The notes beneath the pieces are model-generated. The model saw only the letters and a list, made by a program, of their open reading frames with translations, searched no databases and was not told where the DNA came from. A program made the position numbers and the translations under genes. 64,000 nucleotides of DNA from Peribolospora baueri. Taxonomy: Eukaryota > Basidiomycota > Peribolosporomycetes > Peribolosporales > Peribolosporaceae. Below, piece by piece: positions 34,692 through 52,831 of this stretch. Location of the stretch: contig JAMDHS010000001.1 of NCBI GenBank assembly GCA_029717555.1, positions 62,001-126,000 on the forward strand, in the 5' to 3' direction. How positions within the stretch are numbered: position 1 is the stretch's first letter; every line of letters starts with the position of its first letter.

Positions 34692-37600
34692 ATGGCATTG
34701 CCCGCCGCCGTTCACCACCACCACCGCCATCTTCCCTCTTCCCCCGCCGCCAACCTGGACCTCAAGCCAAACACGCCCCAGCCCTCCTCCTCGCTTGCCG
34801 GCGACCCCAAAAAGGAGAGAAGGAGGTTCGTGCGCACCAGGGAGGGATGCTTCACGTGTAGATCACGCAAGTCAGTACTCGCACTTCCCCCCCCGTTTCC
34901 TCCGCATCCAGCCATCACTCAATCCGCCCCTCTCCCCCGGTCCTTCGCAGAAAAAAATGTAGCCTGGATCGGCCGACGTGCTCGTCATGCTACCGCCTCG
35001 GTCTCCAATGCGTCTTCCCTCCACAGCAGATCGTCGACGGCGTCCTTCGCACCGTCCGCCAGCCGAACAAGCGTCGAAGGCCGATCCTCGACGACGACCC
35101 CGATCAGCCAAGCTCCTCCGCCGCCCGAAGACGCAAGCGCACCGACTCCGTCTCGTCCGCCTTTTCCCCCTCCGATGACGACTCCGACGCTTCCGCGTCT
35201 CCCGCCCCGTCCCAACGCGAGCCCACCGCCGTCGACGCGTCGAACACGACCGACAACCACCTCTCTTCCCCCCTCATGGCCCCTCCTCCCTCCTCCCTCG
35301 ACCACGGCTCCACCTTTTTCTTCTCCTCCAGGCATGCTGCGCCGACGGCCACTCCCCCTCCTCCCCCGCTTCCTCACCCCCTTCCGTCGATGGACCCTGC
35401 CTTGGCCCAGCCCGACCGCTTGGACCGCACCTTGGCCCAGGCCCAGGCCCACCACTTCGTCCCTTCCGACATGGCCGACGCCGCCGCGCCTTTTGATACG
35501 GTCTCCTTCAGCGTCCACCACAGTCTGGCCGCATTTCCCGATCCCGGCGGTCGTCCAGATGCCGCCCCCGTCGCCGCCGCCCCTCCGTTCATGGTCCACC
35601 CCAGCGTCCACGCCTTCGACGACAACTCGGACGCTTGGAACGCTTTGAGCCACGACCATCGCGACTCGGCCGGCGTGCCTCAGACAATCCATGCCGGTCG
35701 CTCGGTGGCTCCTACGACGACGACTACATGGATGTCGTCGTCGTCCTCCTCCTCCTCCGCTGCCGCTCCGTCCGTTTCCCCAACCCCCCTCGTTCCCGTT
35801 TCGCCAGCCGGTCACCAGACCGCGCTCTCGAACAACATGGTCTACGGACCCTTTTCCCCCGTCGACCATCACCACAACCCTCTGTCCTCCCTGCCCGCTC
35901 AACTCGCCGTCACGATCGGTGCGACGGGCGGCTCGACGGAAGGATCGACGCAGGCGCACGTGGACGCGGTGGAAGCGTTCATGATGCTCTCCGCCGGCAA
36001 TGCTCTCCACCCATCCTCTGCCCAGTTGGCCGCTTTGCCAGCCCCACTGGCGGAGCCCGCCGCGGCCTCGGTACACCGTTCGGCACTCGACCATCCCGGC
36101 GCATCGAGCCTCTCCCACGCTCTGTCCCTTCACCCCTCCATTCCGCGCCCCATATCCCACCTGGGCCTCGGCGGCGGCAGCGTCCCGCACGCCGTCTCGC
36201 TCGACGCCGCCGTCGGCGCCCAGCTATCCTCGTACGCGCCCCTCCTCCAGGACTACTACCGGCGCAGGCTGGCCAAGATCGTGTCGGTTTGCTCGGACGA
36301 CCGGAGCAACGGCCTGCTCAGCGTCCTCGTTCCCATGGCCCAGCAGTCCCGCGTGCTCACCCAGGCCATTTTGGCTTGGTCCGCTGTCCATCTCGCCGCC
36401 AATGAGGGAGAGAGAAACCACACCATCGGATGGGACCCGCTCGCAGGAGGGCTCGGCTTGCCGATGTTGGGCGCGGATGCGGCGAAGCGTCTGCTCACGG
36501 ACACGTTGGCGCTCGACGGTCGGGCGGCAAGAGCAGGCGTTAGCGGTGATGGTAATGTTAGTGGTGATGGCGGTGGCGGCGGCGGCGTTGGTGGTGAGGA
36601 CGGAGCGTCGACCGTGGCGCCGGTGTGCGACCGACCTTGGGCGACGGTCGCGAAGCTACTGCTGCACAAGACGAGGATGTCGCTCAACGCCACGCTCAAG
36701 GACGACGTCGAGAGGGGAAGGGAGACCACTCTTGGGGCGCTCGTCGTCGTCTCCGAGATTGAGGTGAGCCGACGGGGACGGGGAGGAAAAACGGGTGGGT
36801 GGCTTGAGGTCGTCCTGCCGTTCGCTTATGTACCAGTCCCGTCCCTATCCTCCGGTTTCGTCACCGCACGTCCCTACAGATCTGCAGAGGCAGCACGGCG
36901 GATTGGATCAAGCCGCTCCGCATAGCGTCAAAGGTGATCAAGCACCTCGGAGGCGTCAAGGCGCTCTCCAGGTCCGATTTCCGGTCGCTCTTCCTCAATT
37001 GGGTATATCATTCTATCATGGTGAGCACCCGCCAGCTCGAGTCGTTCGCCCGCTCAGGTCAGTCGAGCTTGGGGACGGTGCCGCTGACGGGTGCGCCCTC
37101 ACCTTTTTCTTCAGTCCTCCTCTGCGCCGCTCGACGACCCCGGCATCGGACAGGAGGAGTGTGAGGCGCTGCTGGAGATGGGAGGCGAGATGGACACGTA
37201 CATGGGCTACTGCACGCCACTGTTCGCGGTGAGTTCGCCTTCGCGGCCTCGTAGTTGTGCTGGATCGGAAGGTGGCTGTGTACGGTCGTTGCCGTCGCAC
37301 CGCGATTGACGTTTCCTGTCTCGTCTCCCTTAGATCATCGCTCAGATCTCCGCCGTGGCGCGACAGTCGGCGCAGCTCGCGTCCATTGTCGACCCGGACG
37401 AGCGAATTGCCCAACTCCGACGCATTGTCTCCCAAGCCGCCGTGCTCGAGGCACGCCTCGACGCTGCTTCTCCTCGCATCGGCTCTTCTTTTCCATCCTC
37501 CGCTTCCTCTTCGGCTTCGTCGTCGTCTGCGTCGTCGGTCGAGGAGCACGATCGGCCCTCGTCCTCGTCGTCCCGCTTCGTCGTCATTGACGACACTGGC

Positions 37601-38047
37601 GGCTCGAAGAACGGAACGTGCGCGAACGTTGAGGAGACTGACGGCAGCGACCCGCGCGCGTACCATTTCGCCGCGTTCCGCTGCTTCCGCCTCGCCGCGC
37701 GCCTCTACCTCCGCCAGGTGGTCTTGCGTGAGCGCTCCAGTTCGGTCGCTTCGCAGCTGCTCGCCTCGGAACTCGTCCGCTCCGCCATCCCGTCCGTCAC
37801 CGGTACGCCGGCCGAATCGGCCCTGCTGTTCCCGCTCTTCGTGGCGGGCGTGGACGCGTGCTCGGTTGGGGAGAGAGCGGAATTGCGGGCGCGGTTAGAA
37901 AACCTACACCGGACGTGCGGCATCGACAACATCCGAACCGCTTGGCGCCTCCTCGAAGCTGTATGGGAGGCCAACGAGGAAGGGGAGAGATTTGTCGATT
38001 GGCCCGTCCTGGCGAGGAGGAGGGGATGGGTAGTCAGCTTTGCTTGA
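34692..38047 (+). CDS. Zn2Cys6 transcription factor with fungal-specific domain
   Basis: 986 aa in five exons: 34692-34870, 34951-36763, 36880-37020, 37115-37228, 37334-38047. The zinc cluster, C-X2-C-X6-C-X6-C-X2-C-X6-C, reads CFTCRSRKKKCSLDRPTC and SSCYRLGLQC at about residues 53-80 and is completed only by splicing at 34870/34951, where the second exon opens with seven adenines. A long disordered middle (His, Pro, Ser, Ala runs) follows, then the fungal-specific regulatory domain: VLVPMAQQSRVLTQAILAWSAVHLA, KVIKHLGGVKALSRSDFRSLFLNW, ARLYLRQVVL and a conserved C-terminus FPLFVAGVDACSVGER, WRLLEAVWEANEEG. This layout fits the Fungal_trans_2 class, often regulators of nitrogen, carbon or secondary metabolism. 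The target is unknown; the adjacent ABCC pump on the same strand is a possible but unproven target. Confidence 0.93.
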
Positions 38048-38950
38048 GCGCCGCCGTGGATCTCTTCGCCTTCATACCTTGAGCATCGGATACGGACGTG
38101 GCCCGCGTCCACCGTCTTGCGATTCCGCCGCCTCCGCTCGCTTCCCGCCGTCTACACTCGCATCCTCGCCTTCCGTCTTCCTCTGTCGTCATCCGTGCCC
38201 CTCCTTCGGCCCATCCCTTGTGTTTCGGGTTAGGTTCAGCTCAGTCTTTACCATTCAGTTCTGTTCGATCTCGTCTCGTCTCGTCTCGCCGCGACTCAGC
38301 CGTCTCGTCTGCCTGCCACACCATTCGCCACCCTGTGTTTGTACGTCGTCCTCGTTCCCGCACCCGTCCGTCGGTCTCCACAGTTCGCCTCCCTCCTCCG
38401 CAACTTGCTTTCTTTTCGCCGCCGCCTCTCTTCTTTTTTTTCGTCTTTTTTTCTCGTTTGAGCCATCTATCTCGCCGTTGTACGTGTATCGCCGCGCGCG
38501 TTCGAGCGCTAGCCTCGCCCGGGTCGTCGGGGTGTTCAAGTCGCAATTGGAGCTTTTCGAGCGTTTAGGGGTTTGAGCGGCGGCGTACCATTCATGAGGA
38601 CGGACGGAATGGTGGAAGCGGCGGGGTTTGATTTGCGCTCTTTCCTTGCCCAGTGGATGAGCACGATGGTTCGTCACAGCGAGTCCATGCTGCGCCTTGG
38701 GGGGTGTTACCTCGGCACGGCGGCGGGAATAGACGGCGATGCGCGCCCATATCCACTCGGCCGAGAAGACGAGATCGGCTGCGGCAGTCGGCGACGCGGG
38801 TCCGAATGTTCGACCGCCGGACAGGCACATGATACAAACGAGGAGAGGGAGGAGGCGACGTTGCAAGTCTAGTATAAGAAGGAGGAGGAAGGGAGGACGC
38901 AAGAGTGAATCTACGGTTAGACGACTAGCTTTTCGTTGTATCCTTTTCGA

Positions 38951-38983
38951 GCAAGGCGAGGCAAGGCAAGGCAAGGCAAGGCA
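38951..38983. repeat. AAGGC pentanucleotide repeat
   Basis: About six GCAAG/AAGGC units with one interruption in the leader region of the ABC transporter. Confidence 0.7.
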
Positions 38984-39066
38984 GACTGAGCGCAGCGTAG
39001 CACAAGCTCATACGGGGCACGACACAGCGACGCGGAGCTCGAGTCGGTCGCACCGAACATCAATCA

Positions 39067-39090
39067 GCTCGACTCGACTCGACTCGACTT
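39067..39090. repeat. CTCGA pentanucleotide repeat
   Basis: Four tandem CTCGA units about 100 bp before the ABC transporter start codon. Confidence 0.75.
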
Positions 39091-39184
39091 GCTTCGTCGT
39101 CCGTCGCCTTGCAACGTCCCCCGCTCGCTCTCCCCTCCCACTCGCTCGGTCGGTCGGTAGGTCGCTCGCTCGCTCTCGCGCAGC

Positions 39185-42100
39185 ATGACCGCCGCCACAT
39201 CTTCGCGAGACTCCCCCTCTCGCGACGGAGAGGAGCAACGCTCCGCCTCCGTCGACGACGATGCCCCACACGAACACCACTCCGATTTCGAGGCCGGCCA
39301 GAAGAGCGTCGACAACAAGCCCGGCGTCGGCGTCGAGGCCGCCCCGGACACGGACAAACACCCTTTGGCCCAGCCGGGGCAGAGGAATTTTGAGGCGAGG
39401 TATAGGCGGAAGTGGTGCGTGGGATGCCTATTCCTCTTTCCTTGCGCAGACGTTCCTTGGCTGACCCCCTTTGTTGTTCCTGTGGCCCGCCCGGGTCAGG
39501 TACCAAATCCACCTCCCCAAGGACCCTCCCCACCCCCCTCCCTCCTCCCTGGACGGCGCTTCCATCGTTCCCGACGTGTCCGCGTCCTGGCTCAGCCTCA
39601 TCACCTTCCAATACATGACCCCGCTCATGGTCCTTGGCTTCCAGCGTCCACTCGAGACGACGGATCTGTGGAAGTTGGACGGTCGCCGTTCGGCCGCTCA
39701 CCTCAGCGGCTTGCTCGACCGCGCTTGGCAGAAGAGGCAGGCCAGGGCGAGCTTGTTGGAGGCCGAGGTGAGGGAGGGCAAACGCGGGCCCGGCCTCTTG
39801 ACCAAGTTGCGTTGGCGTCTCGGATCCGCCAAGGAGAGCCTCTTTCATCCAAAAGCCGGCACCGGCACGTACGCTCAACGCGCCGCCCGTTGGCGCGATA
39901 CCGGCGGCGACGGCGAGTTTGTACCCAGCTTGGTCTGGGCCGTGCACGACGTCTTCAAGTGGCGTATCTGGTCCGGCTTGTGCTTCAAGGTCATGTGAGT
40001 GGACGAGCGGGACATGGTGGGGCTTTCTTTTTGCGCTCGCCTCACTATATCCTGCCCCTCCCCCCCCCCTCCCCCCCCAGCGGAGACACCCTGCAGATCA
40101 CTTCCCCCCTCGTCTCCAAAGCCATCATCAACTTTGGCAAAGACGCCTACGCCCACCACGTCAACCCTTCCCTGCCCAAACCCAATACCGGCCACGGCAT
40201 CGGCCTCGCTTTCGCCCTCTTCTTCATGATGGTCGGAGCGAGCCTGTGTCACCATCAATTCTTCTATCGCGGCATGTCCACCGGCGTCCTCACTCGTGGC
40301 GCGCTCATCAGCGCCATCTATGAGAGGAGCTTGCGCTTGAGCGGAAAGGCTCGGACGACGTTGACCAACGTGAGTGCCTGTCCTTCCTCGCCCGCCTTTC
40401 GTCCTTGCTCACACGGTCGTTTTGCTCGTTCGGACATGGCACAGGGAAAACTGGTCAACCACATCTCCACCGACGTCAGCCGGATCGACTTTGCCTCCGG
40501 CTGGTTCACCATCGTCTTCGCCGCTCCCATCCAGATGATCATCTGTCTTATCATCCTTCTCACTCAGCTCGGACCCTCCGCCCTGTCCGGATATGGCTTC
40601 TTTGTCCTCGTCACCCCGCTCCAGACCCGCACTATGGCTTACCTGTTTCGGTACCGAAGGAAGGCGATGATTTGGACCGATAAGAGGGCAAAGCTCATCC
40701 AAGAGCTCCTTTCCTCCATGCGCATCGTCAAGGTGCGCGCTCGCCCCCCGCGCCTCTCATCTCGACCTGCTGCTCACTCGTCCTTTCCTTGCCCCCCCGT
40801 CTCCTTCCTTCAGTTCTTCGCCTACGAGGACAACTTCCTCAAGCGTTTGGGTTTTATCCGAGGCCAAGAGCTGAAGAACATTCGCAATCTGCTCATCTTG
40901 AGGTCAGTCCTTCCAAGTACAACGCTCGCCTCGCCGGCTGGTCGCCGATTATTTTCGAACCCCCTTCCATGTCCCCCACACAGGTCTGCCAACAACGCCG
41001 TCGCGTTCTCCCTCCCCATCCTCGCCGCTGTCATCTCCTTCTGCGTCTACGCTATCAATCACACCCTCGACCCGGCCATCATCTTCTCCTCCCTCCTGCT
41101 CTTCCAGCTCTTACGAATGCCTCTCATATTCCTCCCCCTCACCCTATCCGCCATCACCGACGCCCGCAACGCCTTTGAACGTCTCCAAAATGTTTTCCTC
41201 GCCGATACCCTTCCCGGCTCCACCGATTTTGATCCGGAGAGCGAGTACGGCGTCGTGGTGGAGGATGGAAGGTTTCAGTGGGAGCAAGTTCAGGTGGAGG
41301 AGGATGCGGCGGCGAAGAAGATGGCTCAGAAGGAGAAGAAGTGGGCCGGGCGGATGGACAAGGACAAGAAGAAGGATAAGGGCAGGAAGAAGCCGGAGAA
41401 GATGAGCGGCACCTCCACGCCCGTGACCGTCGCTGGTGGAGCCACCAAAGGGTCCGGAGAGCCGATGCAGGAAACCCCCTCGGAGCCGTTCCAGCTGCAG
41501 GGCATCAACCTCAAGATCCCCAAGGGCCAGCTGTGCGCCATCGTCGGCCCCGTGGGCAACGGGAAGAGTAGCCTCCTCCAGGCTCTCGTCGGCGAGATGA
41601 AGAAGCTCCAGGGACGCGTCGTCTTCGGAGGCTCGGTCGGGTACTGCTCCCAGGTGAGTTTCCTCCTCACTCGCGATCGGCGACTGCCTCGGCGTTGAAA
41701 GTCCATTCTTTTCGGTCGTCCTCCGTCCTCGTTCTGTTTCGTGCCCCGTAGACGGCATGGATCCAGAATGCCACCCTCAGGGATAACATTCTCTTTGGAC
41801 GGCCGTTCGATGAAGATCGTTACTGGCGCGTCATCCGCGACGCTTTGCTCGAAGCCGATTTGGAGATGCTACCGAACGGAGATTTGACCGAGGTACGTCT
41901 CACCGGATGCTGCTCTTTCACACGAATCTGGACGGCTGGCTGACGCTTCGATCCTTCGCTCCCTCGCCCCCTCGCGCTCATCTCGGTGGCAACAAAGATC
42001 GGCGAAAAGGGCATCAACCTTTCTGGAGGGCAGAAGCAGCGTGTCAACATCGCTCGCGCGCTGTATTACGACGCCGACGTCGTCTGCCTCGACGACCCGC

Positions 42101-45100
42101 TCTCGGCGGTCGACGCGCACGTCGGCAAGGCGCTGTTCCGCGACGCCATCAAAGGCGCCTTGAAAGCCAAGACCGTCGTTTTGGTCACACACGCCCTCCA
42201 CTTCCTCCCTCAGGTCGATTATATCTACACCGTCGTCAACGGCAGCATCGCCGAACAGGGAACCTACGCCGAGCTGATCGCCAATCAGGGGCCCTTCTCC
42301 CAGCTCATGGAGGAGTTTGGTGGAGAGGAGGAAGAGGCAAAGAAAGACGAGGAGGAGGAGGAGGAGGCGGCCGTCGAGGAGACGGGCAAGGAAGTCAAGC
42401 GCCCGGACAGGTCCGCGATGAACGGCAAGGCTGGAGGACCAGGTTTGATGCAGGAGGAGGAAAGGAACACCGGCGCTGTCTCCTGGGCCGTCTACTCCCA
42501 GTACAGTGCGTATTCTGGTGTTCGAGATTTGCATGGGGGAAGCGGGGAGGGAGGCAGGGAACCGAACGCTCACATCTCATCTCTACCCCACGCACAGTAC
42601 GCGCTGCCAACGGCCTTATCACGGTCCCGTTGTGCATCCTCTCTCTGGCTCTCATGCAGGTGACCACTATCCTCAACTCTTACTTCCTCGTCTGGTGGCA
42701 GGAGAACTCCTTCCACCTTCACCAAGGCGCCTACATGGGCATCTACGCGTCCTTGGGCGTCGCCATGATGATTCTAGCGTTCCTCGTCGGCAGCTGTAAG
42801 TCCGTGCCGATACCCGCGCCCGGGATGCTGGCGCGCCGAGTGGCTCAAGGCAGACTCGTTTCTCGTCTTTTTGTCGACACAGGCATGAGCGTCCTGTCCT
42901 ATTTCTCTTGCGCAAACTTGCACCGCGCCGCCATCACCAGGGTCATGCGAGCTCCCATGGCGTGGTTCGATGGTGCGTGGAACTCTTTCCTGTCCCATCG
43001 GTCGCTTTTGCGGTCGTGAGAACAATGGGCGTGCTCACATGATTCTGTACCTCTCCTTGGCTTGCTACTATCAGTCACTCCGATTGGAAGAATCAGTACG
43101 TACGGCCATCTCCATCGATCACTCCATGGTGGTCTCCACGTGCTGGCAGGCTGGCAGGCTGGCGTGAGCAAGGCTTAGAGCTGACTTGACACCGTACCCC
43201 CTCCGCGCGCCCCCCAGTGAACCGTTTCAGCAAGGTGGGCAAGCGCTGCTGTCCTGTCGAGGCGGCGCGTACGAGCTGACATGGACTTTTTTGTTTTCAG
43301 GACGTTGACACTCTCGATAACATGCTCGCCGATGCGATCCGCATGGCTTCGAACACTTTCGCCAGGTGGGGGGGCCAGATGTACGTGCAGATGAATGAGA
43401 CAACCGGTGTGCTGACTTTGTCCTCGCCCTCCACCCTGCTATAGCGTTATCGGGTCTATCATTCTCATCACGATCGTTGCCCACTACTTTGTCATTGGTG
43501 AGTCGCGCCAGTCCATCTACAGTCCTTGGCCGCAAAATTCGAGTGATTGACCATCAACTGCACCGGTGCCTTTGCAGCCGTGGCCGTCGTCATCGTTTTC
43601 TACTGGTATGCCGCGCTCTTCTATCGGTCGTCCGCACGAGAGCTCAAGCGCCTGGGTACGTCCATATCTGTCCCCCGCCGCGCCTTCTGCGCAAGGACCT
43701 GACCGAGCGTCCATGCCCCACCCCCACAGATGCTATCCTGCGAAGCTCGCTGTATGGCCACTTTTCCGAGTCCTTGACCGGCCTCTCCACCATCCGCGCG
43801 TACGGAGAAGAGGGCCGATTCGTCGAAGACAATCGCAAGTACATGGACATTGAGAACCGAGCGTACTACATGACGATCACCAATCAGCGTTGGCTGGGAG
43901 TGAGGCTCGATGTGAGTTGATCATCGTCACCCGTCTTTTCTTGTCTTGTCTTGTCTTGTCTGGGCGCGGGCGCGGGCGTTCGTGCTGATGGCGCTCGCTC
44001 GCTCAATCTCACGCAGTTCCTCGGCGCCCTCTTGACCCTGATCGTCGCGATGTGAGTATGCGCGCCACCAAACCCTTTTTCGCCGTGAGCTTGAGATCGA
44101 TGTTAACGCCCTCTCGCCACCGCCAGTATCGCCACCGCCGGTGGGAGCTCCATTCCTCCGGGTCAGATCGGCGTCGCATTGACATATGTCATCCAGCTGG
44201 CACAGGTGTTTGGATTCCTGACCCGTCAAGTGGCCGAAGTGGAGAATGACATGAACTCGTGTGAGCGCGTCCTTCATTTTGCCAACACGCTGGAGCAGGA
44301 GGCCCCGTACGAGATTGAGGCAACCAAACCTCCGCCGGAGTGGCCGAGCCGTGGAGAAGTGGTGATGAAGAAGTGAGTCACTGCGGCCCCGTTGGAGGAC
44401 CTTTTTGCCCCGTCACGAAAGCGTCGGTTCGCTAACCTGACTGTCTGCCGTCGCGGACAGCGTGGTGATGTCTTACCGACCCGGCCTTGCGCCCGTGCTG
44501 AAGGGCATCTCGATGCACGTGAGAGCGGGGGAGAAGATCGGCATCGTCGGTCGGACCGGCGCGGGCAAGTCAAGCATCATGATCGCCCTGTTCCGGCTCG
44601 TCGAGCTGACGTCGGGCTCGATCGTGATCGACGGCGTGGACATTGGCAAGATCGGCCTGAGAGACCTGCGTCAAAAATTGTCGATCATCCCCCAAGACCC
44701 TCTGCTTTTCAGCGGCACGATCCGCTCCAATCTTGACCCGTTTAACGAGTACGATGACAGTCGGCTATGGGATGCCTTGAAGCGAGCCTATCTGGTCGAT
44801 TCGAACTTTGACCCGTCCGCCGCGACCAAGCCGGCGGCGGTGACGACGGAGAAGGCGGCCGCCGCGAGCGAAGGTCGGGCGTTCGAGGCTCGCACGTCGG
44901 CGGTGATACCGCGGTTGACGCTCGAGACGGCCGTCGAGGACGAGGGCGTGAACCTGAGCGTCGGCGAGCGCTCGCTCGTCAGCCTTGCCAGGGCGCTCGT
45001 CAAAGATTCGCAGGTCATCGTCTTGGACGAAGGTGAGCCCGCATGACGTGGCGTCGCCGCGTGCCGCGGAGCGAGCTCTGATCGCCTCTCCTCTCTCTTC

Positions 45101-45590
45101 CTCGGATTTCGTTTCGTCGGCAGCCACTGCGAGCGTGGATCTTGAGACGGACGCGAAGATCCAAGAGACGATCCGTCGCGAGTTTGCCGATAAGACGCTC
45201 CTCTGCATCGCTCGTGAGTAGTATCCCTCGTTGGCCGTCGAGCATTATCCGGACGCTCATCCTGTTTCCTTCCTCTTTCGACGACGGTGGCGGCCAGACC
45301 GTCTTCGGACGATCCTCGCTTACGACCGCATTCTCGTCCTCTCTGAGGGTCGCGTGGAGGTGAGTGGCGGGCCTGGCTGGCTCGGTTTGATGTCGAGACA
45401 GCCAGCGGCTCACCGTCCGTCTGCCTTTCTCTCTTTCCATCGCGATGACACGTGGACGCCAAAGGAATTCGACACACCGCTCAACCTATTCCTCCGAGCA
45501 GACAGCATCTTCAGGAGCATGTGCGAAAAGTCGGGCGTGACGCGCGAGGACGTCGAGAAGAGCCGCTTGGACCGGTGGGAGGAACGATAG
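39185..45590 (+). CDS. ABCC (MRP/YOR1-like) multidrug ABC transporter
   Basis: Full-size exporter without the extra N-terminal TMD0, 1514 aa in 22 exons: 39185-39414, 39500-39994, 40081-40369, 40445-40732, 40814-40902, 40984-41653, 41752-41892, 41998-42505, 42598-42795, 42883-42972, 43075-43095, 43218-43234, 43301-43365, 43445-43497, 43578-43655, 43730-43911, 44017-44051, 44127-44372, 44461-45032, 45124-45213, 45298-45359, 45465-45590. Layout TMD1-NBD1-TMD2-NBD2. NBD1: Walker [10 protein letters not shown] (about 656), signature [10 protein letters not shown], Walker [13 protein letters not shown] with Asp for the catalytic Glu, as usual in ABCC. NBD2: Walker [10 protein letters not shown] (about 1265), degenerate signature [21 protein letters not shown], and CIAHRLRTIL. 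A Lys-rich insert precedes NBD1 and a Glu-rich linker follows it. Exons of 21 and 17 nt encode VTPIGRIMNRFSK. Closest known role is YOR1-type oligomycin/organic anion export at the plasma membrane. The exon 13 donor has an alternative (43376). Confidence 0.94.
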
Positions 45591-46777
45591 ATAGACGGCC
45601 GGACGGGGATGGTCTTTTCCTACTTTCTTCTTACTTGCTTTCTTTGCTCTTGCTCCTGCTTGTGTGCGCGCGCGTGTGTGTTTGCATGGTATCGATGATG
45701 ATCGGGCGCGGTGACGCAACGCACGCAACGCAGCCGTATATGGCGGCCTCTGATCCATTACGCCGCCCTCCATGGCGCCGACGCTCCGCGAAAGCATGAA
45801 AGAGAGCTCGCGGGGCCAGCGTAACTCGGTCGGTCCTTCTTCACGCAGCACCGATCGACCGACCGGGCACGGGACGACCGGCCAAGGTTGTGTGGAAGGA
45901 AAGAGCGGAGTGGGAGATAACCCTAAGGCGCCGATCGGTGCAGTGCACGTGCCGTGCCTGCTGCGGCGTGCTGCGGCGCGAACGGGCGGCTGGAGGGCGA
46001 CTAAGAGCGTCGGGGCGCGGATGGGAGTGGGGTGGTGAGGGAGGAGGGGAGAGAAGAGATCAGGAAAGGAAAGAAGGTGTGAAGGGATGAAGGAAAGGGA
46101 GAGAGTGAGCGAGAGGGGAAGAAAGACAGGGCTGCGTTGAAGGAAGACAAAGGCGGTCGAGCGAGCCAGATAGCGATGGACGAATGACGGACGAATGATG
46201 GAGAGAGATTGAGATCGACGCTGACCTTCATCCATCCACCCGCCTCGACTTCGACCACCAACCCGCTCGACACTCACCACCACCACCACCGACGGCTCCC
46301 ACCATCGCCCTCGCCCTCTTCCTCGTCTCTCTCCCTCCGCAACCCTCGCCCCGCCCATCTCACCGCCGGCGTCACCCTCGCCGCGCGCCTCGCCCGCCTT
46401 CCATCCGTCCGGGACGCGGACCCGGACGCGGACGCGGTCGCGGACACCGACACCGACACCGACGACGGCACCGGTATCGACACCGACGTGGCCATCGAGC
46501 AGCGACACAGAGAGCGACGGAGCGACAAAGCGACAAAGCGACAAAGACAGAGCGACAGAGACGGAGCGCGTGCGTGCGAGTGAGGCAACCCGCGGCGTCC
46601 CAGTCGAGTCTGCTCGCCCGCATAGACGCCATCCAACGTCCTGAGCCCAAGGTGGATCCTGGCCGACGTCAACCCGTCGGCCCCCTCCCTTAACCTCCTT
46701 CCCTTCAAGTTCACCCCTTTTATCCCCCTCACCCATCCACGCCCTGACCGTCTTCACAGCCACCTAGCCTAGCGGTC
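45591..46777. other. Gene-free stretch upstream of YAK1
   Basis: 1.19 kb, probably YAK1 promoter and leader plus the transporter 3' flank. It contains hexamer repeats built on GGACGC/GACACC (46416-46490) and an 8-bp GCGACAAA repeat (46512-46566). One plus-strand frame (46209-46583) runs through both repeats and could act as an upstream open frame in a long leader; I do not call it a gene. Confidence 0.35.
46416..46566. repeat. Hexamer and octamer repeats in YAK1 upstream region
   Basis: Degenerate GGACGC/GACACC units pass into GCGACAAA/GCGACAGA units, within 400 bp of the YAK1 start codon. Confidence 0.65.
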
Positions 46778-51745
<4,968 letters not shown>

Positions 51746-52831
51746 GCCAGTCCGCTCGCTCACTCGCTTCCGCTCTTTTCATCTCGAGTACGAGCCGTCT
51801 TTTGCCAGCATATATCGGGTGCCACTCGGGCACCCTCCCTGTGGCGCTCGTACGAACTATCCATATATCTATCATCTGTATCATTCCCCGCTCTTATACG
51901 GCCATCCCTCCCCATCTTACTTCCTCCTCTCCGCGCTCGGGCGCCATGAGTTAGCTGGTCCGCCCGCCCATCTTTGCTCTTTCGCGATCCAATATACCAT
52001 GCATCATCACATGCAATCCGTGACGTCCGTCCGTGATCCTATCTGTTCGCATTTGGCGATCGTGGCCGCGGATACAGCCGAAGGTCCTGCGAGATTGAAG
52101 ACGGTTGTCGGTCTAGAAATCGAAATGGCGTTAAGAAGCGTCCAAACCCATGCAAACGAGGCTGGGCCGGCGTGCAAGTGAGGTCCCTCGACTGGGCGTT
52201 CCAGAGGGACGGGGCGACCCAGCTAGCCTAGCCTGGCCGGTCGATCTCCCTCCGGCTCCGGCGGCGGCCAACCAGTTTCCTCGGCGTCTTACTCGCCCCT
52301 TCTGGCTCGCTCGCCTTTTCCCCTCACCCGTCTCTCCCCACCGGGATTGCATATGGATGAAATCACGTTGCTGAGATGGATGACGAAAAGACGAGAGCGA
52401 GAGAGAGAGAGAGATGAACACATTTACATGGTCACGATGATGGGAGATGGGAGAATGCGAGAGCGCGGGTGATGAGGATGCGGGGGTAACACGATTCGTA
52501 TGTGGAAAGATAAGCGGACGGCGGGGCGGTCTTGACGAGAGGAGAGTGGATCCAAGGTGAGAAGAGGTGTCCGATTGAGGGGAAAGAGGCGATGCGATGA
52601 ATGCAGGATGCTAGAGGATGATGATGCGAGGTGACTCAAAGAGGAAATGTGGCGTGCCCCGGGCAGGAAACGCAAACGATCGTAACGATAAGTGCATAAT
52701 GCGTGGAAGAAGTGGAAGAGAGAAAAAAAAATATTCTGAGACGAATCTACGGTGCCGGAGGAAGGGAAGAGCTGCCGTCCGCAGACGATTGCACGAGGCG
52801 GGCGAGCCCCCGTCGTCGATCAATAAGCCAA
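51746..52831. other. Convergent intergenic stretch, YAK1 and Dbf4 3' flanks
   Basis: 1.1 kb between two convergent genes; a GAGA microsatellite lies near 52391-52413. No convincing gene or RNA seen. Confidence 0.35.

Larger units (their letters stand above)
38048..39184. other. Gene-free stretch between regulator and ABC transporter
   Basis: 1.1 kb with TCTCG repeats (near 38269-38292), AAGGC pentamers (38951-38983) and CTCGA pentamers (39067-39090). Probably promoter and 5' leader of the transporter. Frames here look like shadows of low-complexity DNA. Confidence 0.35.

Noticed and set aside
34985-36190. Minus-strand frame of 401 codons inside the Zn2Cys6 gene
   Set aside because: It mirrors the low-complexity Pro/Ser/His coding strand; Gly/Arg/Val-rich shadow with no start context or motif.
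45486-46763. Minus-strand frame of 425 codons between transporter and YAK1
   Set aside because: Composition follows the simple repeats on the plus strand and overlaps the transporter's last exon; no recognisable protein.
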